From Xylophilus ampelinus (GTDB lineage: Bacteria; Pseudomonadota; Gammaproteobacteria; Burkholderiales; Burkholderiaceae_C): a DNA stretch of 64,000 bases. This document shows, piece after piece, positions 23,600 to 32,998 of this stretch. The notes below the pieces were generated by a model, which saw only the letters and a program-made list of their open reading frames with translations, had not been told where the DNA came from and searched no databases. Numbering within the stretch: position 1 is the first letter of the stretch; each line of letters opens with the position of its first letter. A program made the translations under genes and the position numbers. The DNA lies in the NCBI RefSeq assembly GCF_901875635.1, contig NZ_CABFMN010000022.1, positions 1 to 64,000 on the forward strand, in the 5' to 3' direction.

Positions 23600-25111
23600 A
23601 TGGAACTCTTCGACAACCTGGCGATTGGCTTCGGCGTCGCCTTCACTTTCCAGAACCTCGTCTACGCCTTCGTCGGCTGCCTGCTGGGCACGCTGATCGG
23701 CGTGCTGCCGGGCATCGGTCCCGTCGCGACGATCGCGATGCTGCTGCCGGCCACCTACGCGCTGCCGCCCGTGTCGGCGCTGATCATGCTGGCGGGCATC
23801 TACTACGGGGCCCAATACGGCGGGTCGACGACCGCCATCCTGGTCAACCTGCCGGGCGAGTCCTCGTCCGTGGTCACGGTGATCGACGGCTACCAGATGG
23901 CGCGCAAGGGCCGCGCCGGGCCCGCGCTCGCGGCGGCAGGCCTGGGCTCCTTCTTCGCCGGCTGCGTGGGCACCATCATCCTGGCCGCCTTCGCACCGCC
24001 GCTCACCGAACTGGCCTTCAAGTTCGGCCCGGCCGAATACTTCTCGCTCATGATCCTGGGCCTGATCGGCGCGGTGGTGCTGGCCTCGGGCTCGCTGCTC
24101 AAGGCGATCACGATGATCCTGCTGGGCCTCGCGCTGGGCCTGGTCGGCACCGACGTGAACTCCGGCGTGGCGCGTTATTCCTTCGACATCCCCGAACTCA
24201 CCGACGGCATCGGCTTCATCGCCATCGCCATGGGCGTGTTCGGCTACGGCGAGATCATCGGCAACCTGTCGCAGCCCGAGGAGAGCCGCGAGGTCTTCAC
24301 CTCGAAGGTCAAGGGCCTGATGCCGACCAAGGAAGACTTCAAGCGCATGGCGCCCGCGGTGCTGCGCGGCACGGCCCTGGGCTCGGCGCTGGGCATCCTG
24401 CCGGGCGGCGGCGCGCTGCTGTCGTCCTTCGCGTCATACACCATCGAGAAGAAGATCAAGCGCAAGCCCGGCGAAGAGGCCTTCGGCAAGGGCAACATCC
24501 GTGGCGTGGCGGGTCCCGAGTCGGCCAACAACGCCGGCGCGCAGACCTCCTTCATCCCGCTGCTGACGCTGGGCATCCCGCCCAACCCGGTGATGGCGCT
24601 GATGGTCGGTGCGATGACCATCCACAACATCCAGCCCGGCCCGCAGGTGATGACCAGCAACCCCGAGCTGTTCTGGGGCCTGATCGCCTCGATGTGGATC
24701 GGCAACCTGATGCTGATCATCCTGAACCTGCCGATGATCGGCATCTGGATCAAGCTGCTGACCATCCCCTACAAGTGGCTCTTCCCCGCCATCGTGCTGT
24801 TCTGCGCCGTGGGCGTCTATTCGGAGAACAACAACACCTTCGACGTGTGGATGGTGGCGATCTTCGGCATCGTCGGCTACGCCTTCCTCAAGCTCAAGTG
24901 CGAGCCCGCGCCGCTGCTGCTGGGCTTCATCCTGGGGCCGATGATGGAAGAGAACCTGCGGCGCGCCCTGCTGCTCTCGCGCGGCGACTGGTCGGTCCTG
25001 GTCACGCGGCCCATCTCGGCCGGCCTGCTGGTCGTGGCGGCGGCGCTGCTGGTGATCGTGCTGCTGCCGGCCGTGAAGGCCAAGCGCGAGGAAGCCTTCG
25101 TCGAGGAGTGA
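23600..25111 (+). CDS. tctA: Tripartite tricarboxylate transporter large membrane subunit TctA
   Basis: A 503-residue inner-membrane protein with about twelve helices. Typical TctA motifs are present: ALPPVSALIMLAGIYYGAQY, GGSTTAILVNLPGESSSVVT, GILPGGGALLSSF and GPESANNAGAQTSFIPLLTL, the last two forming the paired substrate-site loops. It follows tctB by 34 bp and is closed by a strong terminator 20 bp downstream. Substrate (citrate or a related carboxylate) is inferred from the family. Confidence 0.95.
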   Translation: MELFDNLAIGFGVAFTFQNLVYAFVGCLLGTLIGVLPGIGPVATIAMLLPATYALPPVSALIMLAGIYYGAQYGGSTTAILVNLPGESSSVVTVIDGYQMARKGRAGPALAAAGLGSFFAGCVGTIILAAFAPPLTELAFKFGPAEYFSLMILGLIGAVVLASGSLLKAITMILLGLALGLVGTDVNSGVARYSFDIPELTDGIGFIAIAMGVFGYGEIIGNLSQPEESREVFTSKVKGLMPTKEDFKRMAPAVLRGTALGSALGILPGGGALLSSFASYTIEKKIKRKPGEEAFGKGNIRGVAGPESANNAGAQTSFIPLLTLGIPPNPVMALMVGAMTIHNIQPGPQVMTSNPELFWGLIASMWIGNLMLIILNLPMIGIWIKLLTIPYKWLFPAIVLFCAVGVYSENNNTFDVWMVAIFGIVGYAFLKLKCEPAPLLLGFILGPMMEENLRRALLLSRGDWSVLVTRPISAGLLVVAAALLVIVLLPAVKAKREEAFVEE

Positions 25112-25133
25112 CGGCCGCCCAGGCCCAAGCTGC

Positions 25134-25163
25134 AACGGCGCCTTCGGGCGCCGTTCTTTTTTT
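25134..25163 (+). terminator. Rho-independent terminator after tctA
   Basis: AACGGCGCC-TTCG-GGCGCCGTT is a perfect 9-bp stem with a stable TTCG tetraloop, followed by C and seven Ts. Confidence 0.95.
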
Positions 25164-25246
25164 GTCCCGCAGGAGACCGGCGCAGTGCAACTCGCGCGTG
25201 GGGGTCCTATCCTTGCTCCATCGCCCAAGGCCCGTTGCCGCCGCCC

Positions 25247-26032
25247 ATGCCCACGCCCAAACTCCTCTTTCCCACCGTGGACGGCCCGCTGACGCGGGAG
25301 CGCCTGCACGACGGCAGCCTGCTGGCCACGCTGCGCGCCAGCGCGCCGCCGGGCATGGTGCTGCGCACCGACGAGGAACTGGCGGCATCGCTGGACGAGA
25401 CGCTGGCCACGCACCCGGCCGACGAGCCACTCTGGCTCTTCGGCTACGGCTCGCTGATGTGGAACCCGGCGTTCCACTACCTCGATGCCCTGCCCGCCAC
25501 CGTGCACGGCTGGTCGCGCCGCTTCTGCCTGTGGCTCTACACCGCTCGCGGCACGCCCGAGGTACCCGGCCTGATGCTGGCGCTGGACCGGGGCGGTGGC
25601 TGCCGCGGCATCGGCTTTCGCATCGCGGCGGAACAGTTGCGCACCGAGCTGACGCTGCTGTGGCGCCGCGAGATGCTCGGCGGCACCTACGACGCGCGCT
25701 GGGTGCAGGCCGACATCGGCGGCCAGCGCAGCCGCACCCTCACTTTCGTGGCCAACCGGCGCCACCCGCGCTATGCCGGCGTCCTGCAGCCCGAGGAGGC
25801 CATGCGCCACATCGCGACGGCCGCAGGCAGCCTCGGCTCCTGCCGCGCCTACTTCGACCAGACCGTGGAGACGCTGGAGCGCATGGGCATCCGCGATGCG
25901 GCGATCGAGCGGCTGCGCGCGGCGCTGGCGCAGCTGCCGCCGGCGCCACCGGCCGCCATCGCCACGCGGGATGGCCTGCAGGCCGTGGCGGTCCCGCTGA
26001 CCGCAGCGCCCTCTTTGCTATCGAATTCATAG
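25247..26032 (+). CDS. chaC: ChaC-type gamma-glutamylcyclotransferase
   Basis: A 261-residue protein of the ChaC family, which degrades glutathione to 5-oxoproline and Cys-Gly. The substrate loop LWLFGYGSLMWNPAF (about residue 62) and the following HGWSRRFCLWLYTARGTPE and RREMLGGTYDARW, which holds the catalytic Glu region, are clear. The ATG at 25247 is preferred over an upstream TTG. The last four codons (LSNS) and the TAG stop come from a copy of repeat family A, so the original C-terminus may have been altered. Confidence 0.92.
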   Translation: MPTPKLLFPTVDGPLTRERLHDGSLLATLRASAPPGMVLRTDEELAASLDETLATHPADEPLWLFGYGSLMWNPAFHYLDALPATVHGWSRRFCLWLYTARGTPEVPGLMLALDRGGGCRGIGFRIAAEQLRTELTLLWRREMLGGTYDARWVQADIGGQRSRTLTFVANRRHPRYAGVLQPEEAMRHIATAAGSLGSCRAYFDQTVETLERMGIRDAAIERLRAALAQLPPAPPAAIATRDGLQAVAVPLTAAPSLLSNS

Positions 26033-26079
26033 CTCCTCACGCAAGCGCGGCGGGCGCTGGAGCCCGATTTGGCTTGAAG
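26015..26079 (+). repeat. Dispersed repeat family A, copy 4 (most complete)
   Basis: TTGCTATCGAATTCATAGCT, CCTCACGCAAGCGCGG, GGGCGCTGGAGCCCGATTTG and GCTTGAAGG in order. Its ATAG provides the chaC stop codon. Confidence 0.85.
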
Positions 26080-26090
26080 GCCCCGCGTCT

Positions 26091-26768
26091 TCAGCGCCCG
26101 AACTCTTGGCTCAGCCCCACGGTGTAGACCGTGCCGCCGGGGCGCACCTTGGCGGCGCTGAGGTCCAGCGTCAGCATCGGCGTGAGGCCGAAGCGCAGGC
26201 CGCCGCGTGTGGTCCATGCGCCCTGGGCGCGGTTGCGCTCGACGATGAACGACACCTTCTCGTCCACCGCCCATTCGACGGCCGCGCCGACGCGCCGGGT
26301 GCGCACGCCGCTGCCGGCGGCCCAGTCGGCGCCGAGGTTCGCATGCAGTTGCAGGCTCGGCAGCGGCTGCCAGGTCACCGGCAGCAGCCATTGGCGGCCG
26401 GGCCGGCCGTGGTTGCGCAGGTCCCACGACGCGCCGAACTCGACGGCGGCACGCAGCGGACCGTCGGGTTGGCCGTACCAGGTCCACTTGACGGCCGGGC
26501 CCACGGTGCGGCTGCGCGCGTCCGGCGACGCCGAGCGGTCGAGGTTCAGGCCCAGTTCGACCGCGCCGACGCGGCAGGCCGGGCCGACATGCTGGAAGCC
26601 GGTCGACGTCGCGTCGGCGCGCCCGGCCCAGGACTCGACCTGGCAGCGGCCGGGCGCCAGCGTGTCGGCATCGTCGACGTCAAAGTGGCCGCCTGCGCCC
26701 GCGCTGCCCGCCGCCAGTGCCAGGGCGGCTTGCGGCAGGAGGCGCGGGATGTGAAGGCGAAGCGACAT
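26091..26768 (-). CDS. Probable outer-membrane/exported beta-rich protein
   Basis: A 225-residue protein with a signal peptide (LLPQAALALAAGSAGA, cleavage after about residue 25). The mature part shows amphipathic alternating strands (GAVELGLNLDRS; GPAVKWTWYG; LRAAVEFGASWDLR; LQLHANLGADWAAG; TLDLSAAKV) and ends with a strand and a terminal basic residue, VYTVGLSQEFGR, as small outer-membrane barrels do. I recognise no specific family. It lies 36 bp downstream of the LuxR-type response regulator on the same strand and could be in that operon. Confidence 0.65.
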   Translation of the reverse strand: MSLRLHIPRLLPQAALALAAGSAGAGGHFDVDDADTLAPGRCQVESWAGRADATSTGFQHVGPACRVGAVELGLNLDRSASPDARSRTVGPAVKWTWYGQPDGPLRAAVEFGASWDLRNHGRPGRQWLLPVTWQPLPSLQLHANLGADWAAGSGVRTRRVGAAVEWAVDEKVSFIVERNRAQGAWTTRGGLRFGLTPMLTLDLSAAKVRPGGTVYTVGLSQEFGR

Positions 26769-26804
26769 GGGGGCGCAGCATAGCCGCGTCGCATGGCGCC
26801 TTCG

Positions 26805-27836
26805 CTACACCTCGAAGTGCGGCTGGATCATGCGGATGCGCTTGATGGCCACGCCCGCGGCGGCGGTGCGCGTCTCCACGCCGAGCTTGACGAACACGCG
26901 CTCCAGGTGCTTCTTGGCGGTGGCCGGGCTGCTGCCCAGGATGTCGCCGATGTCCTTGTTGGTCTTGCCCTTGACCACCCAGTACAGCACCTCGGCCTCG
27001 CGCGCGGTGAGCTTCAGCGCCAGGCTCATGGCCTCGATCACGCTGGCGTCGGACACCTCGCGGATGATGAGCAGCCAGTCACCGGCCCAACCCGGCAGGT
27101 TCTGCCCGGGCTCGTCACGGTCGCCGGTCTGCTGGTGCACGCGCAGCTGCAGGTGGCGCGCACCCTGCTCGATGGTCAGCGGCGGCGGCTCCACGCCGCC
27201 CGCCGTGGCCGGCAGGTGCTGCTGCAGCCAGTCGAGCACGGCCGCCGGCGTTTGCGGCGCCATGGTGCCGCAGTAGCGCAGCAGCAGGTCGCGCGCCAGC
27301 GAGGTCTGCCAGATGAGCCGCCCCTCGGGCATGCGTACCGTGATGCTGGCGTAGCCGAAGGCATCGAGGGCGTTGCGCGCCTGGCCGGCCTGCTGGGCCT
27401 GCTGGCGCGCCGCGCGGGCGCCCTGCAGGTGCACGTTCATGCGCGCGAGCACTTCCTTGGGCTTGATCGGCTTGGTCACGTAGTCCACGCCGCCGGCATC
27501 CAGCGCAGCCACCAGGTGCTCGGTCTCGGTCAGCCCCGTCATGAAGACGATGGGAATGTGGACGGTGGCCGGGTCGGCCTTGAGCCGGCGCGCGACCTCG
27601 AAACCGTCCATGCCCGGCATCATGGCGTCGAGCAGCACGATGTCGGGCTGCGCCTGCGCGGCGCGGGCCAGCGCCGCTTCGCCACTGGTGGCCACCAGCA
27701 CCGTGTAGCCCGACTCGTCCAGCGCGTCATGCAGCATGGCAAGGTTGTCGGGCACGTCGTCGACGATGAGCACCAGGTCGCCGCGCGCGGTCTCCTCGCG
27801 CAGGCTCGCGGCCAGGGGCGACGGCGGGGGATTCAT
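26805..27836 (-). CDS. Response regulator with LuxR-type HTH
   Basis: A 343-residue regulator: receiver domain (about residues 20-140) with LIVDDVPDN, phosphoacceptor Asp in [15 protein letters not shown], and [10 protein letters not shown]; a linker (about 150-260) of unknown fold; and a C-terminal LuxR/GerE HTH in [20 protein letters not shown] with [20 protein letters not shown]. The ATG at 27836 overlaps the stop of the fusion kinase (ATGA), so the two are made together and almost certainly form a cognate pair. Divergence of the pair from the urease operon suggests nitrogen-source control. Confidence 0.88.
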   Translation of the reverse strand: MNPPPSPLAASLREETARGDLVLIVDDVPDNLAMLHDALDESGYTVLVATSGEAALARAAQAQPDIVLLDAMMPGMDGFEVARRLKADPATVHIPIVFMTGLTETEHLVAALDAGGVDYVTKPIKPKEVLARMNVHLQGARAARQQAQQAGQARNALDAFGYASITVRMPEGRLIWQTSLARDLLLRYCGTMAPQTPAAVLDWLQQHLPATAGGVEPPPLTIEQGARHLQLRVHQQTGDRDEPGQNLPGWAGDWLLIIREVSDASVIEAMSLALKLTAREAEVLYWVVKGKTNKDIGDILGSSPATAKKHLERVFVKLGVETRTAAAGVAIKRIRMIQPHFEV

Positions 27837-30800
27837 GCCATGGACTCCGGCGCCGCGCCCGCACGGCGGATGGCTTCGGCCACCGCCTCGAACTGGAACT
27901 GCCTGGCGCGCGTGCGTTGCATCGCAGTCCAGGCGGCGCAGGCCGGCTGCGCCGCGTCGATCTCGTCGAGCTGTTTCATGATGCCGCGAAGGTAACCGAG
28001 CTGGACGGCCTCCTCCAGGGCGAGCAGCCGATCGGGCGAAGGCGCCAGGGGCGGATCCGCCGCGTGCGGCTGCGCCGTGGCCGCTGCGGGCGCCTCGGTC
28101 CAGCGCAGCTGCAGGCGGCGCTCCAGCCAGTCGAGCAGCTCGCTGTGGCGCACCGGCTTGACGAAGAAGTCCTCGGGCGTGATGCCGACGTCGTTCTCCA
28201 GCCGCTTGTCGAAGGCATTGGCCGAAACGATGGCGGTTGCTGGCCCCCACGCCCGGCACTGCGTGTCCTCGCTGTCCCCCGAGGGGGCCGCGTCCGGCTT
28301 GGGGCGGCCCGGCGCCGGCCGGCGCCCCCGCTCTCCTGCCTCCCAGAAGGCGCGCGCCCGGCGCAGCGTCTCCCAGCCGTCGATGCCGGGCATCGCAAGG
28401 TCCACGAACATGGCGTGCGGCCGGAAGCCGGCCGCCAGCAGGTCGAGCGCGTCGTGGCCGCTGGCGGCAGTCCGCAGCTCGAAGCCCAGCGGCGCCAGCA
28501 GGTGCACCAGCAGTTCGCGGTCGGTCTCCTCGTTGTCGACCACCAGCAGGCGGCGGCGCTCGCCCTCGTAGCCACGCCGGGGGCGTGCCGCCATGGCGGG
28601 CGGCGGGGCGGCGTTGGCCGCGCGCGCAGGTGCCTCGTGCACCCGCGGCAGGAACAGGCGCACCCGGAACACCGAGCCCTGCCCCGGCGTGCTCTGCACC
28701 TTCATCTCGCCGCCCATCAGGTCGGTGAGCATCTTGGCCATCGTCAGGCCCAGGCCGGCGCCCGGGGTGGCCGCCGTGCCGGGCGACTCCACGCGCACGA
28801 AGGGCTCGAAGATGCGCGCCAGCGCCTGCGCGTCCATGCCGGGGCCGGTGTCCTCGATCTCGAGCGTGGCGAATTCGCGCGCATAGGCCACGCGCAGGCC
28901 CACCTCGCCGTGGGCGGTGAACTTGATGGCATTGCCCAGCAGGTTGATGAGGATCTGGCGCACGCGCTTCTCGTCGGCGCGCACCACCTCGGGCAGGTTC
29001 CCGGCGGGCTCGAAGCGAAAGCGCAGGCCCTTGTCAGCGGCCTGCGGCTCGAACATCTCGGCCAGCTCGCGCAGCATGTCGACGAAGCGCAGCGGGCGCG
29101 CCTGCAGGGTGAGCTTGCCCGACTCGATGTGGGCCAGGTCCAGCGTGCCCTCGATGAGCGACAGCAGATGCTCGCCGCCGCGCTTGATGACGGCCACGGC
29201 CTGCTGCCGGTGCGGCGGCACGGAGGCGTCCTCGCCCATGAGTTGGGCGTAGCCGAGGATCGAATTGAGCGGCGTGCGCAGCTCGTGGCTGATGGCGCTG
29301 ATGTAGCGGCTCTTGGCCTGGTTGGCGGCGTCTGCCGTCCGCTTGGCTTCCTGCAGGGCGCGGTCGGTCTCGCGGTGCAGTTCGATCTCGCGCATCAGCA
29401 GATGGGTCTGCCGGTTCGACTCCTCCTGCGCCACCTTGCGGCTCTGGTGCGCCAGCACCAGCCACCAGGCGACGATGCCGGCGATCAGCAGCAGTGCCAT
29501 GTAGGCCTTGAAGAAGCCGCCGCGCAGCGCGCTGCCCACCTCGGCGCTCACCGCCTTGCCCACGCCGGGCGCCGCGGCCGCGCCCGCCTGCACCCATTCG
29601 CCGACGCCGCGCAGCTCCTGCTGGTAGAGCACGCCGAACACCGCGGCCAGCAACGGCACGACGATCAGCATGAGCATGATGAAGTGGCCCAGGCCGGTGT
29701 CGAGGTAGGGCCATACGCGGCGCGGCAGCAGCCAGCGCAGGGTCGCCGACCATTGCGCCGAAAGCGAGGCCTGCGGCTTGCACAGGTCGCCGCAGCGCGC
29801 GTCGAGGGTGCAGCACAGCGAGCAGATGGCGCCCTGGTACGCGGGGCAGTGCGCCATGTCGGGGCCTTCGTACTCGCGTTCACAGATGACGCAGCGCTGT
29901 GCGGCAAGGCGGGCATACGCGCCCTCTTGCGTCTCGGCGCGGGCGCGCGCTGCATCCGGCCTGAAGACGAGCGGCCGGGAGCCTGCGTCGCGGGCAAGGT
30001 AATAGCGCCCCCTCGTCGCCCACGCGATCAGCGGCGCCGTCACGAAGGCCGTGCCCAGTGCGATGACGGCCGAGAAGGACTGCGCCAGCGGCCCGAACAC
30101 GCCCAGGTGCGCGGTGATCGACAGCGCCGAGGCCAGCACCATCGCACCGACGCCCACCGGGTTGATGTCCCACAGGTGGGCGCGCTTGAACTCGATGCCC
30201 GGCGGCGACAGGCCCAGCGGCTTGTTCACCACGAGGTCGGCGACGACCGCCATCATCCAGGCGATGGCGATGTTGGCGTACAGGCCCAGCACGTCGCCCA
30301 GGGCCTCGAACACGTTCATCTCCATGAGCATGAACGCGATGAGTGCGTTGAACACCACCCACACCACGCGGCCCGGGTGGCTGTGCGTGACGCGCGAGAA
30401 GAAGTTGCTCCAGGCCAGCGAACCCGCGTAGGCGTTCGTCACGTTGATCTTGAGCTGGGAGATCACGACGAAGAGCGCCGTCGCCGCCACCGCCCAGCCG
30501 TACTGCGGGAACACGTACTCGTAGGCGGCGAGGTACATCTGGTTCGGGTCCACGGCGCGCTCGGTCGGCACCATGTGGGTGATCGCCAGATACGCCAGCA
30601 ACGCACCGCCCAGCATCTTGACCACGCCCAGCACCACCCAGCCCGGCCCGCCGGCCATCACGCCAAGCCACCAGCGGCCGCGGTTGGCACGGGTGCGCGC
30701 GGGCATGAAGCGCAGGTAATCGGCCTGTTCGCCCATTTGCGTGATCAGCGCGATGCCGACCGTCAAAGCCGCACCGAACAGGTGCAGATTGAAGCCGGCG

Positions 30801-31561
30801 GAGCCTTTTTTATCCCCGGCGTAGTGCGTAATTCCTGCGAACGCACCAGGATCGCGCATCAACACGAAACCGAAGGGCACCACCAGCATGAGCAGCCAGA
30901 TCGGCTGCGTCCACAGCTGCAGGCGGCTGATGGCCGAGACGCCGTGCGTGACCAGCGGAATGACGACCAGCGCACACACCAGGTAGCCCCAGGCCGGCGG
31001 GATGCCCAGGGCCAGCTCGAGCGCGTAGGCCATCACGGCCGCCTCGAGCGCGAAGAAGATGAAGGTGAAGCTGGCGTAGATCAGCGAGGTGATGGTCGAC
31101 CCGATGTAGCCGAAGCCCGCCCCGCGCGTGAGCAGGTCCATGTCGACGCCGTAGCGCGCGGCGTACACGCTGATCGGCCAGCCGGCCAGGAAGATGATGA
31201 GCCCCGTCGCCAGGATGGCCCAGAAGGCATTGGCGAAGCCGTACTGCACCAGCAGCGTGGCGCCCACGGCTTCCAGGATCAGGAACGACGCCGCTCCGAA
31301 GGCAGTGTTAGCCACCCGCCATTCCGACCACTTGCGAAAACGCTGCGGCGTGAAGCGCAGCGCGTAGTCCTCCAACGTCTCGCTGCCGACCCAGCTGTTG
31401 TAGTCGCGCCGGACTTTGACGATGCGTTGCGGCGCGTCCTCGCGGCCGGCGTCGGACGTCTCGATGGCAGGGGCGGACTCGGGGGGCACACCATTGCGGT
31501 GCACATTCCATGCCGAAGCCAGCGCGCGGCACGACTGTTGCAAGGACGCGTCGTTGCCCAT
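27833..31561 (-). CDS. NCS1 permease - Cys-rich - histidine kinase - receiver fusion
   Basis: A 1242-residue hybrid. Residues about 50-540 are an NCS1-type nucleobase/allantoin/hydantoin permease: [20 protein letters not shown] is the usual N-terminal signature, followed by about twelve helices. Residues about 552-597 are a cysteine-rich segment ([23 protein letters not shown]) that looks metal-binding. Two more helices follow (about 625-650 and 690-710), then a HisKA domain with [10 protein letters not shown] (His about 759), an HATPase domain with [14 protein letters not shown] and [10 protein letters not shown], and a receiver with [13 protein letters not shown] (Asp about 1052). Within the receiver about 24 codons are repeat family B. 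A helical C-terminal region follows. It overlaps the LuxR-type regulator and starts 42 bp from ureA, divergently. Ligand unknown; urea, allantoin or a pyrimidine are candidates. Another possibility is that it still transports. Confidence 0.9.
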   Translation of the reverse strand: MGNDASLQQSCRALASAWNVHRNGVPPESAPAIETSDAGREDAPQRIVKVRRDYNSWVGSETLEDYALRFTPQRFRKWSEWRVANTAFGAASFLILEAVGATLLVQYGFANAFWAILATGLIIFLAGWPISVYAARYGVDMDLLTRGAGFGYIGSTITSLIYASFTFIFFALEAAVMAYALELALGIPPAWGYLVCALVVIPLVTHGVSAISRLQLWTQPIWLLMLVVPFGFVLMRDPGAFAGITHYAGDKKGSAGFNLHLFGAALTVGIALITQMGEQADYLRFMPARTRANRGRWWLGVMAGGPGWVVLGVVKMLGGALLAYLAITHMVPTERAVDPNQMYLAAYEYVFPQYGWAVAATALFVVISQLKINVTNAYAGSLAWSNFFSRVTHSHPGRVVWVVFNALIAFMLMEMNVFEALGDVLGLYANIAIAWMMAVVADLVVNKPLGLSPPGIEFKRAHLWDINPVGVGAMVLASALSITAHLGVFGPLAQSFSAVIALGTAFVTAPLIAWATRGRYYLARDAGSRPLVFRPDAARARAETQEGAYARLAAQRCVICEREYEGPDMAHCPAYQGAICSLCCTLDARCGDLCKPQASLSAQWSATLRWLLPRRVWPYLDTGLGHFIMLMLIVVPLLAAVFGVLYQQELRGVGEWVQAGAAAAPGVGKAVSAEVGSALRGGFFKAYMALLLIAGIVAWWLVLAHQSRKVAQEESNRQTHLLMREIELHRETDRALQEAKRTADAANQAKSRYISAISHELRTPLNSILGYAQLMGEDASVPPHRQQAVAVIKRGGEHLLSLIEGTLDLAHIESGKLTLQARPLRFVDMLRELAEMFEPQAADKGLRFRFEPAGNLPEVVRADEKRVRQILINLLGNAIKFTAHGEVGLRVAYAREFATLEIEDTGPGMDAQALARIFEPFVRVESPGTAATPGAGLGLTMAKMLTDLMGGEMKVQSTPGQGSVFRVRLFLPRVHEAPARAANAAPPPAMAARPRRGYEGERRRLLVVDNEETDRELLVHLLAPLGFELRTAASGHDALDLLAAGFRPHAMFVDLAMPGIDGWETLRRARAFWEAGERGRRPAPGRPKPDAAPSGDSEDTQCRAWGPATAIVSANAFDKRLENDVGITPEDFFVKPVRHSELLDWLERRLQLRWTEAPAAATAQPHAADPPLAPSPDRLLALEEAVQLGYLRGIMKQLDEIDAAQPACAAWTAMQRTRARQFQFEAVAEAIRRAGAAPESMA
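28243..28314 (+). repeat. Dispersed repeat family B, copy 3, in frame in a receiver domain
   Basis: GCCCCCACGCCCGGCACTGC, CGCTGTCCCCCGAGGGGGC and GGCTTGGGGCGGCCCGGC in order. On the coding (minus) strand it encodes roughly [20 protein letters not shown], placed between alpha-3 and beta-4 of the receiver of the fusion kinase, and its 72 bp keep the frame. Confidence 0.8.
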
Positions 31562-31603
31562 AATGCTTCGCGATCACAGAGAAGCAACATCGAGCCCAGC
31601 GAT

Positions 31604-31906
31604 ATGGAACTGACTCCCAGAGAGAAAGACAAGCTCCTGATCTTCACCGCCGCCCTGCTGGCGGAGCGGCGCAAGGCCCGGGGCCTGAAGCTGAACTACC
31701 CCGAGGCGGTGGCCTTGATCTCCGCAGCCGTCATGGAAGGTGCGCGCGACGGCAAGACCGTCGCCTCGCTGATGAGCGAGGGCCGCGCCGTCCTGACGCG
31801 CGACGACGTGATGGAAGGGGTGCCGGAGATGATTCCCGACATCCAGGTCGAAGCGACCTTCCCCGACGGCACGAAGCTCGTGACCGTGCACCAGCCGATT
31901 GCCTGA
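31604..31906 (+). CDS. ureA: Urease gamma subunit
   Basis: A 100-residue protein of the usual UreA length with the family start [40 protein letters not shown] and [20 protein letters not shown]. It is the smallest part of the (UreABC)3 nickel enzyme that hydrolyses urea to ammonia and carbamate. It is the first gene of the operon here; the only sequence between it and the divergent fusion kinase is 42 bp. The accessory gene ureD, which often precedes ureA, is absent from this side. Confidence 0.97.
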   Translation: MELTPREKDKLLIFTAALLAERRKARGLKLNYPEAVALISAAVMEGARDGKTVASLMSEGRAVLTRDDVMEGVPEMIPDIQVEATFPDGTKLVTVHQPIA

Positions 31907-31924
31907 TTTTCCGGAGACCGATCC

Positions 31925-32527
31925 ATGTCCTTCACCCGCCCTGTCCGCGTCGCCGCCGTTGCGCTCGCCTGCCTGATCACCCTGCCTGCCCTCGCCCACA
32001 CGGGCGCCGACGCCGGCCTGCACCACGGCCTGGTCGCCGGCTTCATGCACCCGCTGACCGGTCTCGACCACCTGGCCGCCATGGTGGCGGTGGGCCTGTG
32101 GAGCGCGCTGGTGGCGCGGCGCGGCACCGACCTGCTGTGGGCTCCCCTGGGCTTCGTGGCCATGCTGCTGGTCGGCGCGCTGATGGGCCTGGCCGGCGTG
32201 CAGCTGCCGGCGGTCGAGCCGATGATCGCGGCCTCGCTGCTGGTGCTGGGCCTGCTGGTGCTCACGCAGAAACGCCTGCCGGCGCTGGCCGCCGCCGCGC
32301 TGGTCGGCGTGTTCGCCATCTTCCACGGCATCGCGCACGGCCACGAGTTGGCCGGCGAGCCGGATGCCGCGCTGACGCTGGCCGGCATGGTGGCGGCCAC
32401 GGCGCTGCTGCATGTCGCCGGCATCGGCGTGGGTTACGCGCTGCGCCATGCCAACCGCTGGGTGCCGCGCGTCGCAGGCGCGGCCGTGGCGCTGCTGGGC
32501 GCGGCGCTGCTCGGCGGCTTGGCCTGA
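31925..32527 (+). CDS. ureJ: HupE/UreJ-family nickel permease
   Basis: A 200-residue membrane protein with a signal-like N-terminus ([16 protein letters not shown]) and about six helices. The HupE/UreJ signature [20 protein letters not shown] and the second block [15 protein letters not shown] hold the conserved histidines thought to bind Ni(II). Located between ureA and ureB, 18 bp after ureA, as in many betaproteobacterial urease operons. Role in nickel supply for urease is inferred from family and position. Confidence 0.92.
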   Translation: MSFTRPVRVAAVALACLITLPALAHTGADAGLHHGLVAGFMHPLTGLDHLAAMVAVGLWSALVARRGTDLLWAPLGFVAMLLVGALMGLAGVQLPAVEPMIAASLLVLGLLVLTQKRLPALAAAALVGVFAIFHGIAHGHELAGEPDAALTLAGMVAATALLHVAGIGVGYALRHANRWVPRVAGAAVALLGAALLGGLA

Positions 32528-32540
32528 TTGGAGCGCGGCG

Positions 32541-32849
32541 ATGACCATCCCCGGTGAACTGCTGATCGACGCGGGCGATCACGACCTGAACCCCGGCCGC
32601 CGCACGCTGACGGTGGTGGTGAAGAACACCGCCGACCGCCCGATCCAGGTCGGCTCGCACTACCACTTTGCCGAGACCAACGGCGCGCTCGACTTCGACC
32701 GCGACGCCGCGCGCGGCATGCGGCTGAACATCGCCTCGGGCACGGCCGTGCGCTTCGAGCCCGGGCAGCAGCGCACGGTGGAACTGGTCGACTACGCCGG
32801 GGCGCGCACCGTGTACGGCTTTCGCGGGCTGGTGCAAGGGCCGCTCTGA
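32541..32849 (+). CDS. ureB: Urease beta subunit
   Basis: A 102-residue Ure[21 protein letters not shown], then the typical [20 protein letters not shown] and [18 protein letters not shown] blocks. It joins UreA and UreC in the urease apoenzyme. It begins 13 bp after ureJ. The 149 bp to ureC contain a large palindrome. Confidence 0.97.
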   Translation: MTIPGELLIDAGDHDLNPGRRTLTVVVKNTADRPIQVGSHYHFAETNGALDFDRDAARGMRLNIASGTAVRFEPGQQRTVELVDYAGARTVYGFRGLVQGPL

Positions 32850-32863
32850 CAACCCCATGAATA

Positions 32864-32962
32864 CCGGACGTAGAGGACGCAAAGACTTCGCAGAAGTCGC
32901 AAAAGAGATTCAAAGGCTTTCTTTTTGCGTTCTTGGCGGAACCTTTGCGGCCTCTGCGTTCG
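32864..32962. repeat. About 99-bp imperfect palindrome between ureB and ureC
   Basis: CCGGACGTAGAGGACGCAAA at the left end is complementary to the right end (reverse complement CCGAACGCAGAGGCCGCAAA), and the inner parts (TTCGCAGAAGTCGCAAAAG and CTTTTTGCGTTCTTGGCGGA) also pair. In the ureABC transcript it would fold into a long hairpin that ends 37 bases before the ureC start. Confidence 0.8.
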
Positions 32963-32998
32963 GACGTCCGATTTCTTTGAGCTGAGCAGGAGCCAACA

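Noticed and set aside
26091-26783. Plus-strand frames opposite the exported beta-rich protein
   Set aside because: Arg/Pro/Ala-rich shadows; the minus strand has a signal peptide and strand-like alternation.
27917-31906. Very long plus-strand frame over the fusion kinase gene
   Set aside because: It is an antisense shadow in high-GC DNA; the minus-strand reading has clear domains, and only its last 100 codons (UreA) are real.
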